This document shows positions 35,706-43,893 of a DNA stretch of 64,000 nucleotides, one piece after another. Within the stretch, counting starts at the first letter, position 1. Each line of letters begins with the position of its first letter. Position numbers and translations under genes: made by a program. The DNA comes from Embleya scabrispora DSM 41855 (GTDB lineage Bacteria; Actinomycetota; Actinomycetes; Streptomycetales; Streptomycetaceae): contig NZ_KB889562.1 in assembly GCF_000372745.1 (NCBI RefSeq), positions 1-64,000 on the forward strand. The letters are read 5' to 3'. The notes under the pieces were generated by a model. It did no database searches and had not been told where the DNA came from. It saw nothing but the letters and a program-made list of their open reading frames with translations.

Positions 35706-36427
35706 TCGGCCGCCTCGACGCGGGGCACGAACCGGTAACCCTCGCCGGTGACCGTCTCGATCCAGCGCGGCGCGCCCGAGTCGTCGCCGAGCACCCGGCG
35801 CAGTTCCGCGACGCGGTTGTCCACCGCGCGGGTCGTACTCGCCGACTCCCAGCCCCACAACACCTCCATCAGCCGCTCCCGGGAGAGCAGTTCGTCGGGG
35901 TGGGTGACCAGGTAGTCGAGCAGCGCGCCGGCCTTCGGGGTGAGCGTCAACTCGCGGTCGCCCAGCCACGCGCGTCGCGCGGTACGGTCCACCCGCAGCG
36001 TCCCGGCACGCACCACCCGGGCCCCGGCCAGCGGTGGCAGGCCGCGGCCGGAGCGGCGCAACAACGCGCGCATTCGCGCGACGAGTTCGTACGGGTCGAA
36101 GGGCTTGTTGAGGTAGTCGTCCGCGCCTTCCTCCAAAGCCATCGCCCGCTCGGTCGACTCGCCGACCTGGGTGAGCAGGATGACCGGGATCCAGGCTCCC
36201 GAGCGGCGGATCCGGCGCAGCACCTCACGCCCGTCCAGCGACGGCATGAGCACGTCCAGCAGGATCAGATCCGGCGCCGGCTCGGCCGTCCCGGCGGCGA
36301 GCGCCGCCGCCCCGTCGTGCACGATCCGCACGTCGAAACCGGAACGCTCCAGCAGCGGCCCCAGTTGTGCGGTGATGGCGACGTCGTCGTCCGCCAGCAG
36401 CACCGCGGGCCGCCTCGCCTCGTTCAT
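35702..36427 (-). CDS. OmpR/PhoB-type response regulator
   Basis: 241-aa two-component regulator. The receiver has the acidic pocket DDD at 13-15, phosphoacceptor D58 in LILLDVLMP and K108 in LNKPF. The C-terminal winged helix ends with AVDNRVAELRRVLGD and VTGEGYRFVP. A GTG at 36433 two codons earlier is an alternative start. It is transcribed ahead of, and coupled to, the histidine kinase. Confidence 0.93.
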   Translation of the reverse strand: MNEARRPAVLLADDDVAITAQLGPLLERSGFDVRIVHDGAAALAAGTAEPAPDLILLDVLMPSLDGREVLRRIRRSGAWIPVILLTQVGESTERAMALEEGADDYLNKPFDPYELVARMRALLRRSGRGLPPLAGARVVRAGTLRVDRTARRAWLGDRELTLTPKAGALLDYLVTHPDELLSRERLMEVLWGWESASTTRAVDNRVAELRRVLGDDSGAPRWIETVTGEGYRFVPRVEAAE

Positions 36428-36562
36428 CGACACCCGTGCCCCACCCCCGTCGGTCCGGGACGAGAATAGGGGAGCCGAAGGTGTTCCCGGGCGGGAAACG
36501 ACCCGGGACCGGGGGCTGTTCGAAACGGCTACGGCGCACGCGAGTCGGCGTGGATGGCCCGG

Positions 36563-37315
36563 TCAGTCGGCCTCCTCTCGGTCGGCCAAGAGGTCGGGGT
36601 CGGCGCGCAGTTCCGCGCGCACCGAGGATTCCCAATAGCCGACGAAGCCGTTGCCGTCGCTGCCGCGGCTGCGTTCGAGCCAGTGCGCGGGCAGGGGGCT
36701 GGTTCGGCGTCCATCGGCGGCGCGCACCATCCAGGCGTTGCGGCAGCGGATTTCGAGGGCGACCGCGCGCTGGTGGACGGCGCGTGTGGTGACGCCGAGG
36801 ACGAACACCCCGTGACCGGCGAGCAGTGCGAGGTCGGCGTCGCCCATCGCCGCGACCACCTTGCGGGCGGCCTGGGCATTGTTGACCGCCTCGTCGTACT
36901 CGTCGACCAGGATCAGGTCCCCACCGCCGAGCGTGGAGCTCTGGTCGTACGCGGGCGGCACTTCGCCCATGTCGGCCCACACCGTGCCGAATCGCGGATG
37001 GTTGTGCATCGCGACCTGAACGTCCGGGCGGACCTTGTGCAGTTCGAGGTGCAGCGGGATGCCGAGCGGCACCGGCCAATCGCCCTCGACCACGTTGCCG
37101 TCCACATCGATGCGGATGATGTCCTGCGGGCGGATCTCGTTCCACGTCAGCAACCAGGGGTTGCACAGCAACGTGCCGTCCCCGAGGTTGTAGGTGATGT
37201 GGCCGGCAAGGTGATCGTCGTAGCCCTCGCGCCACAGCGTGCGTGCCAACAGCACGATCTCCTGCGCGGGGCTGAGGTCGGGGATGAGCTTGTCGGGCGT
37301 CGGTCCGAATGCCAT
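36563..37315 (-). CDS. Class II aldolase/adducin family protein
   Basis: 250-aa zinc enzyme of the fuculose-aldolase/adducin family; typical reactions are retro-aldol cleavage or decarboxylation. Metal ligands are visible as H104 and H106 in AMHNHPRFG and H168 in LLAGHGVF. HLAGHITYNL near residue 36 is the usual N-terminal pocket. AAAGGTG precedes ATG 37315. It lies 90 bp downstream of an amidohydrolase on the same strand; together with the divergent IclR gene this looks like a small aromatic or carboxylic acid catabolic operon. Confidence 0.88.
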   Translation of the reverse strand: MAFGPTPDKLIPDLSPAQEIVLLARTLWREGYDDHLAGHITYNLGDGTLLCNPWLLTWNEIRPQDIIRIDVDGNVVEGDWPVPLGIPLHLELHKVRPDVQVAMHNHPRFGTVWADMGEVPPAYDQSSTLGGGDLILVDEYDEAVNNAQAARKVVAAMGDADLALLAGHGVFVLGVTTRAVHQRAVALEIRCRNAWMVRAADGRRTSPLPAHWLERSRGSDGNGFVGYWESSVRAELRADPDLLADREEAD

Positions 37316-37404
37316 CAAGCACCTTTCACGGAAGGGGGTCGGCCGGGAATCCGGCGCGCGGCCGGGGCAGTGGGACCCGGCCCGGCCCGCCCGGACGTCG
37401 AGGC

Positions 37405-38601
37405 TCAGGCGTCCAACGGCAGGACGACGGCGGGCAAGGGGTGCCGGTAGAGCTTCGCGGCGTTCTCGCTGCACATCATCCGCAGCTCGTTCGCCGGGAT
37501 GTCGCCCCAGTACCGCGCGACCACGTCCTGGGTGTGCGGCCAAGTGCCGTCGCCGTGCGGGTAGTCGGTTTCGAGCATGATGTGGTCGACGCCGATGACG
37601 TGCCGCAGCGCGATGGTGGAGGGGTCGTCGAGGGTGCAGAACCAGAAGTTGCGGCGCAGCACGTCGGCGGGGCGCTCGTCCCAGCCCAGACCGTAGCCGG
37701 AACGGTCGACGATGTTGTCGAGCCGGTCGATGAGCATGGGCACCCAGCCGATGCCGCCCTCGCTCATGGCGATCTTCAGGTTGGGGTGCCGGACCGGGTG
37801 GCCGGACCACAACCATTCGCTGCACGCGCCCAGCGACAGTTGCCCGAACATCGTCGCACCCAGTTGCAGCGCGGGGCCGCCGGGCGGCGTGGCGTGCATG
37901 CCCGAGCTGCCGACGTGCAGGGAGATGACGGTGTCGGTTTCGTCGCACGCGCGGATGATGGGGTCCCAGTGCTCGCGGTTCCACAGTGACGGCAGGCCGA
38001 TCGCGTGCGGGCGCTCGGGGAAGGTCACCGAGGTGAAGCCGCGGCGGGCGTTGCGCTCGATCTCGGCCACGGCCTCGGTCGGGTCGGCGAGGTAGGTGAT
38101 CCCTCCCGGGATGATCCGCTCGGGGTAGGCGCGGTACCACTCCTCGTACATCCAGTCGTTCCACGCGCGCACGCACGCTTTCCCGACCTCGACGTCCCGG
38201 GCCTGGGCGAACACCCGACCGCAGAACCCGGTGATCTGGGACGGGAAGTTGAGCATGGCCCAGATGCCGCCGAGGTCCATGTCCTCGACCCGGGCGTGTA
38301 CGTCGTAGCAGCCGGGGCGCATCTGGTCGAAGCGCGCCGGTTCCAGCTTGACGCTCTCGGGTCGACGACCGGCGACGGCGTTCATGCCCACTTGCGAGTA
38401 GCGCTCGCCCTCGAACTCCCAGACCTGCGCGCCGTTCGCGTCCGCGATGATGCGCGGGCCGCGTTCGCGGAGCGACGCCGGGAGGTGGGTGTCGAACAGG
38501 TGCGGCGGCTCGACGACGTGATCGTCGACCGAGATGACGGTGTACCGCACGTCGGCGGGTTCGGGATCGGGGAGGAACAGTTCGGGGTCGAGGATCGTCA
38601 C
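37405..38601 (-). CDS. Amidohydrolase-2 family metal-dependent hydrolase/decarboxylase
   Basis: 398-aa TIM-barrel enzyme of the amidohydrolase-2 (ACMSD-like) family, which includes decarboxylases and hydrolases. Landmarks are VISVDDHVVEPPHLF near the N-terminus (first metal motif D-x-H), TVISLHVGSSG (central His) and LETDYPHGDGTWP (terminal Asp). GTG 38601 has GGGAG a few nt upstream. It is divergent from an IclR regulator 80 bp away and precedes the aldolase gene. Substrate unknown. Confidence 0.88.
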   Translation of the reverse strand: MTILDPELFLPDPEPADVRYTVISVDDHVVEPPHLFDTHLPASLRERGPRIIADANGAQVWEFEGERYSQVGMNAVAGRRPESVKLEPARFDQMRPGCYDVHARVEDMDLGGIWAMLNFPSQITGFCGRVFAQARDVEVGKACVRAWNDWMYEEWYRAYPERIIPGGITYLADPTEAVAEIERNARRGFTSVTFPERPHAIGLPSLWNREHWDPIIRACDETDTVISLHVGSSGMHATPPGGPALQLGATMFGQLSLGACSEWLWSGHPVRHPNLKIAMSEGGIGWVPMLIDRLDNIVDRSGYGLGWDERPADVLRRNFWFCTLDDPSTIALRHVIGVDHIMLETDYPHGDGTWPHTQDVVARYWGDIPANELRMMCSENAAKLYRHPLPAVVLPLDA

Positions 38602-38645
38602 GACAGCTCCCTGGATCCTTGCGTGTTTCCATGTGACACGCTATG

Positions 38646-38663
38646 TTGCAGAGTGACTCGCAA
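38646..38663. promoter_or_regulatory. Possible IclR operator
   Basis: Imperfect dyad TTGCAGAGTGACTCGCAA between the divergent amidohydrolase and IclR genes, 18 nt before the IclR start. The inner GAGTGACTC is a perfect odd palindrome. Position suits autoregulation and control of the catabolic genes. Confidence 0.4.
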
Positions 38664-38681
38664 TGTATCGGAGGCCGCCTG

Positions 38682-39506
38682 ATGGCCGTCAAGCCCCTGC
38701 AGAGCCTCGCGCGCGCCTTGGAAGTGATCGAGGTCGTCGCCGCGCACGAGCCCGTCGGGGTCGCGGAGCTCGCTCGGATCACCGGGGTGGACAAGAGCGC
38801 CCTACAGCGCGTCCTGATCACGTTGCACGCGTGCGGTTGGCTGCGGCCCACCGCCGAGCCGCCCACCCGATGGAAGCTGACCACCCGTCCCCTGGTCCTG
38901 GCGGCTCAGGCACGGCGCCGCGACGACCTGCTGACGCGCGCTCGTCCCGTGCTGGCCGACCTTCGCGAGGCGACCGGCGAGACGGTGACTCTCGCGGTGC
39001 CCGACGCCGGGCGCATCGTCGCCGTCGACGTCGCGGAGAGCCGGCAACTCGTGCGCACCGTCCCGCGCATCGGGCTGGTGTTCCCGGCGGCCACCAGCGC
39101 CGCCGGGCTGGCACTGTGCGCGGCCACACCTCCCGACGAATGGGATCTGTCCGGCATCGATCCGCACGACGAGGACTTCCGGCGGGAGTTGGCCGGCACC
39201 CGCGACCGCGGCTGGTCGCTCAGCATCGGCGCGGTGAACGCCGATGTCGCCAGTGTCGGGGCGGCCGTTCTGGGCGCGGCCGGCCGACCGCTGGCCGCGC
39301 TGATCGTCAGCGCCCCGGCCGGCCGCCTCGACGAGGCCGGTTGCGCGCGCGTCGGGAAGTTGCTCGCCGGAGCCGCGGACGGCCTGAGCGAGCACACCGG
39401 TCCGTCCCGAGTCCACCCGGCCACCGCGAACACGCCGGGCACGCCGGGCACGGCCGGCGATCGATGGGCGGCGGGCGCGGCGATCAGCGGCGACGGGCCA
39501 CGGTGA
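38682..39506 (+). CDS. IclR family transcriptional regulator
   Basis: 274-aa regulator. The winged helix lies at about 5-65 (VGVAELARITGVDKSALQRV) and the IclR effector-binding domain about 75-245 (VDVAESRQLVRTVPRIGLVF, FPAATSAAGLALCA). A Thr/Gly/Pro tail of about 30 aa is unusual. GGAGG sits 7 nt before ATG 38682. It is divergent from the amidohydrolase gene, its probable target. Its 3' end overlaps, tail to tail, the 49-aa membrane peptide gene of the RiPP cluster by 23 bp. Confidence 0.9.
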   Translation: MAVKPLQSLARALEVIEVVAAHEPVGVAELARITGVDKSALQRVLITLHACGWLRPTAEPPTRWKLTTRPLVLAAQARRRDDLLTRARPVLADLREATGETVTLAVPDAGRIVAVDVAESRQLVRTVPRIGLVFPAATSAAGLALCAATPPDEWDLSGIDPHDEDFRRELAGTRDRGWSLSIGAVNADVASVGAAVLGAAGRPLAALIVSAPAGRLDEAGCARVGKLLAGAADGLSEHTGPSRVHPATANTPGTPGTAGDRWAAGAAISGDGPR

Positions 39507-39633
39507 ACAACACGCCGAGCAACATGCCGCCGACCACGCAGACCACGACGCCGGCTCGGGTGTCGAGCAGGAAGGCCAGGACGATCGCGGCGGCGTAGAG
39601 CATGGGGGCGGCGACGCGCACGTTGCGGTTCAT
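39484..39633 (-). CDS. 49-aa membrane peptide at end of RiPP operon
   Basis: Very small protein with two hydrophobic segments (MLYAAAIVLAFLL and GVVVCVVGGMLLGVLF) and a basic tail ARRR. Its ATG lies 8 bp after the stop of the radical SAM gene, with GTGAGG upstream, so it is the last gene of the leftward RiPP operon. Function unknown; small membrane peptides in such clusters may serve in self-protection or anchoring. Confidence 0.6.
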   Translation of the reverse strand: MNRNVRVAAPMLYAAAIVLAFLLDTRAGVVVCVVGGMLLGVLFTVARRR

Positions 39634-39640
39634 GGCTGCC

Positions 39641-41755
39641 TCACTGGAACGTGGGGGCCGGGAGCGGCCGACCGGCGGCTCGGGCGGTGGTCGCGCAGTC
39701 GTGGACCGGCCGGCCGCTGCCGTGCCAGACGGACAGGGCGTACGCGCTGAACGGGTAGTGCACGCGGGCCCACGGCACCGCGACCAGGCCACGGATCGAG
39801 CCCGGGTCGGTGAGCGCTTCCGTGCGGGAAACCGTGTCCGAGCCGATGTCCGGGCAGCCCGCGTCGGCCGGCGGCACGTCGCCGTGTTCCCGCAGGATCG
39901 CCCACAACGCACCGGGCAGCGTGAACTCGTGCGTCTCGGCGACCTTGTGGATGCCGGCCCGGAAGACCGCGGCGGCGGCCAGGTCCAGGTCGATCACCCG
40001 ATCCAGATCGGCGCGCCCGGGCAGCCGGGCCGCCACGGCCGGGACGGCGCCGAGGTGTTCGTAGAGGAAGTCGACTGCGGCATGGGCGTGTTGCCGGGCC
40101 CGCTCGGGATCGCGCACCACGCGGTGCAGGATCGCCTGGTAGTGCACCTCCTCGTGGATCACCTCGGCGCCCAGTTCGGCGTACAGCGCCTGGCGTGGGA
40201 AGGTCTCGGGTTCGCGCCACGAGCGGACGTAGTCGGCGAACCAGTACGCGACGATCGGGTCGGGATCGCCCGCGCGCAGGTGTTCGCCGAGCGCCGAGAT
40301 CAGGTCGACCGTGCGCGTGCCGGTCGTGTGGGCCAGCACGCGCAGGGTGCAGCGCAGCAGGCACTTGTGGAACAGGGTGAGTGGGATGCGCAGTTCCATA
40401 CCGCGCAGCCAGTCCTCGAAGTCCATCCGGGCGTGGCCGGTGACCACGTCGGCGATCAGGTCGGTGTTGCCCGGGTCGCACGGCAGCCGGCGGGTGGTCA
40501 GCGCGTGCTCGTCGCGAAAGCGCGCGTGCGTGTAGTCGGTGTTGTTGAGCAACAGCAGCGGGTAGACCACCGGCGATCCGCCTGCGGCGACCGCCTCCTC
40601 GACGCCGTCCAGGTGGGTGGCCAGCGACTCGCCGGGCAGGCCCCAGATCAGGTCGGTGTAGGTGGGGATGCCCCGGTCGCGGAACTGCCGTTGCATCCGG
40701 CGGTAGTTGTCCACCCGGATGTTGGTCCGGTTGGCCAGGCGCAGCACTTCGGCGTCGAACGACTGCGCGGACAGTGTGATCGCCCCGGTCAACCCGGCCC
40801 GGTGCAGGATCGAGGCGATCTCCACGACGCGCCCGTTGGTGTTCTTGGCCCAGTTGGTCATCACCAACAGCCGCTTGCGGTGCCGCGCGCACAGCTCGAC
40901 CAGGTGCCGGGCGATCTCGGTGTCCCGCGGCAGGATGCCGAAGTTGGCGTCGGCGATGAAGAGTTGGGTGCCCTGGCCGACGTGGGTGACGATCCGGTCG
41001 AGTTCGGCCCGGATACGGTCCAGCGAGTACTGCCGGACCTTGGAGTTGGTCGCGCCGCCCCAGTAGCAGAACGCGCACGAGTACGGGCAGCCGCGGTTGG
41101 TCTCGTAGACGATCATCCGGGACGCGGCCAGGTCCTGGTCCGACCACACGCGCGGGTCGAGCAGCGGGGAGACGAGCGCGTCCAGGTCGGTGACCCTGGG
41201 GGCGTCCGCGGTGTCGATCGGGTGGCCCTCGGGCCCGGGCCGGCTGATCCCCGGCACACCGGCCAGCGCCGCAGCCGCCGCCGGGTCGTCGAGCGGGCCC
41301 TCGGGGTGCGCGAGGAAGGCACGCAACAGGTCGCGAAAGCGCAACTCACCCTCGCCGTGCACGAGTACGTCCACCCACGGCGCCTGGGCGAACAGTTCGT
41401 GCTGCTGGTGGGTGACGTCGTTGCCGCCGACCACGATCCGACAACGCGGCCAGCGCTCCTTGACCTTCCGAGCCAGCTCCAGGGTGCGCGCCCGGTTCCA
41501 GAAGTAGACCGTGAAGGCGACCGCGAGCGGATCGTCGAGGCTGTCCAGCACGGCACGGACGCCCTGCCGGGAGCCGGTCCCGCCCTGGAGACGCACGTGC
41601 TTGTGGAAGGTCACCGCGGCGTCCACCTCGGGGTCGGCCTGGGCCGCCGCCTGGAGCTGTCCGAGCACGGCGCTGTAGCGGACGCCGGGCATCACGGTCA
41701 GTTCGACCAGATGGACCTGCCGGCGGCGGGCCGGTGCGACGGGCGGCGACGACAT
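39641..41755 (-). CDS. B12-binding-domain radical SAM enzyme
   Basis: 704-aa enzyme. Residues about 15-145 resemble a cobalamin-binding domain (IVVGGNDVTHQQHE, DVLVHGEGE). The radical SAM core has the cluster motif C223-x3-C227-x2-C230 (RGCPYSCAFC) followed by YWGG, and LIWGLPGES further on. The last 300 residues form an additional helical region. Enzymes with this layout often perform C-methylation with methylcobalamin, and several are RiPP-tailoring enzymes. In the leftward operon with the precursors it probably methylates the core peptide. Which carbon is unknown. AGGAG precedes ATG 41755. Confidence 0.85.
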   Translation of the reverse strand: MSSPPVAPARRRQVHLVELTVMPGVRYSAVLGQLQAAAQADPEVDAAVTFHKHVRLQGGTGSRQGVRAVLDSLDDPLAVAFTVYFWNRARTLELARKVKERWPRCRIVVGGNDVTHQQHELFAQAPWVDVLVHGEGELRFRDLLRAFLAHPEGPLDDPAAAAALAGVPGISRPGPEGHPIDTADAPRVTDLDALVSPLLDPRVWSDQDLAASRMIVYETNRGCPYSCAFCYWGGATNSKVRQYSLDRIRAELDRIVTHVGQGTQLFIADANFGILPRDTEIARHLVELCARHRKRLLVMTNWAKNTNGRVVEIASILHRAGLTGAITLSAQSFDAEVLRLANRTNIRVDNYRRMQRQFRDRGIPTYTDLIWGLPGESLATHLDGVEEAVAAGGSPVVYPLLLLNNTDYTHARFRDEHALTTRRLPCDPGNTDLIADVVTGHARMDFEDWLRGMELRIPLTLFHKCLLRCTLRVLAHTTGTRTVDLISALGEHLRAGDPDPIVAYWFADYVRSWREPETFPRQALYAELGAEVIHEEVHYQAILHRVVRDPERARQHAHAAVDFLYEHLGAVPAVAARLPGRADLDRVIDLDLAAAAVFRAGIHKVAETHEFTLPGALWAILREHGDVPPADAGCPDIGSDTVSRTEALTDPGSIRGLVAVPWARVHYPFSAYALSVWHGSGRPVHDCATTARAAGRPLPAPTFQ

Positions 41756-41807
41756 CCGGAGGTCTCCTGACGAGTGGGAAGGCGGGTGTGGACCGGTGCG
41801 ACGCGGG

Positions 41808-42914
41808 TCAGGTGACCGATAGCGCGTAGTCGCCGTAGGCGATCAGCTGCACACCGGTGCCGGGCGCGGCGGCCGGCGGGATGTGACTCAGCGAGACCAC
41901 CAGGCGGTCGATCACATACTGCGGTGCCCTGGCCCCCTCCGGGCTGCCCGCGAGCGCGGCTTCGCGGCTGCCCGCGTCCAGCGGTACGCCGTCCTTGCCG
42001 CCGGACGCGGTCATCGTGTCCCGGACCTGCACGGCGGTGAAGGCGAGCACGCCGCCGTCGCGGGTGCGCAGCAGGAAGGTCGGGTACCGCGGCCCGTCGG
42101 CGGGGATGGTGCGCTCGATGAGGCAGCCCTTGGCACGCAGGGCCTGCACGCCGGCGGTCCAACCGCCGGTGAGCTGCCCGGTGAGCGTCCTGGTCGGCGA
42201 CAGCGGCACCTTGGGGTCGCGTTTGCCCTGGGCGTAGTCCTGGTAGGCGCGTCCGAGGGTGGCCGGGTCGGCGAGCAGTCCGGCGGTGTCGGTGACGGCG
42301 GGGGCGCCGCCTGCGGCGTCCTGTTCGAGTTCGGGGATCTCGGAGCGGTCGGTGACGAAGGGGTAGTAGGCGACCTTCCACGGCGCGTCCTCGCGGTCCT
42401 GCACGAACAGCAGGTATTTGGGCGACGGGGAGACCGTGTCGGACTGGAGCAGTTGGGTGATCGCGACGAAGAACTTCGGGTGGCCGGTCAGCCGGGGGAA
42501 GACGAATCTGGGATGCACGTAGCCGGTCGTGGGGACCACGATCGCCTGGGTCTTGGCCACCTGGAGTCCGGCCTTGCTGCCGGTCGAGGCGGGCGGCAGT
42601 TCGATCGTGTCCACCCCGGCCGAGTCCAGGCTCGCGTTGATTCGGGTGTTCGCCGCGGCGTACTCCTGGAGCAGTCGGGCGGCCTGTTCGACGCCCACCG
42701 GGGGCGGGGCGCCCTGGGGTTTGGCCGGCTTGGGGTCGGCGGGCGTGTCGCCGCAACCGGCCAGTGCGGCGCCGGCGAGCAGCAGGGCGGCGACGAGCAT
42801 GGCCGAACGGCGCCGAACGCCCGAAGTCGCCCGGCGGGCACGGCCGGGCGTCGAGGTCACGCGCGCCGGGAACGGGCGCGGTGTGCGCTCGTCCGGCGCG
42901 GCTGGTCCGGGCAT
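41808..42914 (-). CDS. Secreted lipoprotein in RiPP operon
   Basis: 368-aa lipoprotein. A long N-terminus with basic residues precedes the hydrophobic LVAALLLAGAALAGC, a good lipobox at about C54. The mature part is beta-rich without a family I recognise (KYLLFVQDREDAPWKVAYYP, FLLRTRDGGVLAFTAVQ). GGAG lies 4 nt before ATG 42914. It sits between precursor A and the radical SAM gene, after a strong terminator-like hairpin. It may provide immunity or assist export outside the membrane; this is inferred from position. Confidence 0.8.
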   Translation of the reverse strand: MPGPAAPDERTPRPFPARVTSTPGRARRATSGVRRRSAMLVAALLLAGAALAGCGDTPADPKPAKPQGAPPPVGVEQAARLLQEYAAANTRINASLDSAGVDTIELPPASTGSKAGLQVAKTQAIVVPTTGYVHPRFVFPRLTGHPKFFVAITQLLQSDTVSPSPKYLLFVQDREDAPWKVAYYPFVTDRSEIPELEQDAAGGAPAVTDTAGLLADPATLGRAYQDYAQGKRDPKVPLSPTRTLTGQLTGGWTAGVQALRAKGCLIERTIPADGPRYPTFLLRTRDGGVLAFTAVQVRDTMTASGGKDGVPLDAGSREAALAGSPEGARAPQYVIDRLVVSLSHIPPAAAPGTGVQLIAYGDYALSVT

Positions 42915-42944
42915 GTGTCTCCGCCTCGGGTCGGTGGAACGGGG

Positions 42945-42989
42945 CGGTTCCGGCACCTCGGGAGGACGACTCCCGAGGCGCCGGAACCG
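42945..42989 (-). terminator. Strong intercistronic terminator after precursor A
   Basis: Arms 42945-42964 and 42970-42989 pair over 20 bp with one mismatch around a 5-nt loop, 38 nt after the precursor A stop codon. It would limit read-through into the lipoprotein and radical SAM genes and keep precursor mRNA in excess. Confidence 0.8.
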
Positions 42990-43027
42990 GGTGTACGGGC
43001 AAAGCGGGGTGTGCGAACAACGGCCGA

Positions 43028-43387
43028 TCAGGTGCTGGTGCAGCACGGTGAGCACGAGCAGCTGTACGCGTCGCCGCCCGCGACCGAGTCCAGGTCGGCC
43101 TCGGACAACTCGCGCGTCTCCAGCAACGGCGAGTCCAGGACCCACAGTTCGTACCGACCGGTCTTGGCTCCCTCGGTCCAGGCGCGGACCTGGGCCTCCA
43201 GGTCGGGCTCGCCGCCGGCCTCACGAATGATGTCGATCGTGGCTCCGGCGGGCAGTTCGAAGCCCATCTCCGCGAGGGCGGCTCGCGGGTCCGCCTCCAA
43301 GCGGGCCGCGTAGTCGTCGTCCGACCACGCCGAGGTCAGCACCTTGGCGTAGAAGCCGACGAACGCGGCTCTTTCCCTGGGCTCCAT
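43028..43387 (-). CDS. RiPP precursor A, NHLP leader, core DAYSCSCSPCCTST
   Basis: 119-aa precursor. Residues 1-105 are a nitrile-hydratase-alpha-like (NHLP) leader: FYAKVLTSAWSDDDYAARL, DPRAALAEMGFELPAGA and the terminal LSEADLDSVAGG. The GG at 104-105 is a double-glycine site for the C39 peptidase encoded at 49027. The core is residues 106-119, DAYSCSCSPCCTST, with four Cys, four Ser and two Thr as candidates for azole formation. GGAGAGGAGGG precedes ATG 43387. It aligns without gaps to precursor B over the whole leader. Final product unknown. Confidence 0.93.
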   Translation of the reverse strand: MEPRERAAFVGFYAKVLTSAWSDDDYAARLEADPRAALAEMGFELPAGATIDIIREAGGEPDLEAQVRAWTEGAKTGRYELWVLDSPLLETRELSEADLDSVAGGDAYSCSCSPCCTST

Positions 43388-43430
43388 GCGAGCCCTCCTC
43401 TCCGCGACGTCGGTCGAGCGTGCCGCGTGG

Positions 43431-43820
43431 TCAGGTGCAGCAGCAGCACGGCGAACAGCAGCAGCAGTACACGGTGCCGTCCGGGTTATCCGGCGTCTCC
43501 AGGCCGCCGCCGGCGACCGATTCGAGGTCGGCCTCGGACAGTTCGCGCAGCTCGATCTGCGGCGAGTTGGGCACGCGCAGCTCGTACGAACCGGATTCGG
43601 CGCCGCTCTCCCACAGCTGGACCTGGGCGTCCAGGTCGGGCTCGCCGCCGAGGTTGCGCACGATGCGCACCGTGGCGCCGGCGGGCAGTTCCAGGCCGTG
43701 CTCGGCCAGCGCGGCGCGCGGGTCGTTCTCGAGTCGGGCCGCGTACTCGTCGTCCGACCAGGCCGCGGTCAGCACCTTCGTGTAGGACCTGACGAACGCG
43801 GCCCTGTCCCTGGGGTCCAT
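43431..43820 (-). CDS. RiPP precursor B, NHLP leader, eight-cysteine core
   Basis: 129-aa paralogue of precursor A. The leader again ends in LSEADLESVAGG (GG at 104-105). The core has a linker GLETPDNPDGTV and then YCCCCSPCCCCT (118-129): two blocks of four cysteines (119-122 and 125-128) around Ser-Pro. Full cyclisation would give two consecutive polythiazole blocks. GAGGGAG lies 6 nt before ATG 43820; an upstream in-frame ATG at 43835 is less well placed. It is the first gene of the leftward operon, behind a 30-bp dyad. Confidence 0.93.
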   Translation of the reverse strand: MDPRDRAAFVRSYTKVLTAAWSDDEYAARLENDPRAALAEHGLELPAGATVRIVRNLGGEPDLDAQVQLWESGAESGSYELRVPNSPQIELRELSEADLESVAGGGLETPDNPDGTVYCCCCSPCCCCT

Positions 43821-43863
43821 CCGATTCTCCCTCATTGGGTTGCGACTTCGGGTCGTGCAGCCA

Positions 43864-43893
43864 ATTCCGTACCGATTCGAATCGGCTCGGAAT
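43864..43893. promoter_or_regulatory. 30-bp dyad operator upstream of precursor B
   Basis: Perfect inner palindrome CCGATTCGAATCGG (43872-43885) flanked symmetrically by ATTCCG (43864-43869) and CGGAAT (43888-43893); 26 of 30 positions obey the symmetry. It ends 44 nt upstream of the precursor B start in the divergent region. A good candidate site for the cluster regulator. Confidence 0.55.

Noticed and set aside
36563..38601. Aldolase and amidohydrolase genes as part of the RiPP cluster
   Set aside because: They are separated by a divergent IclR gene with its own operator-like dyad and look like an independent catabolic operon.
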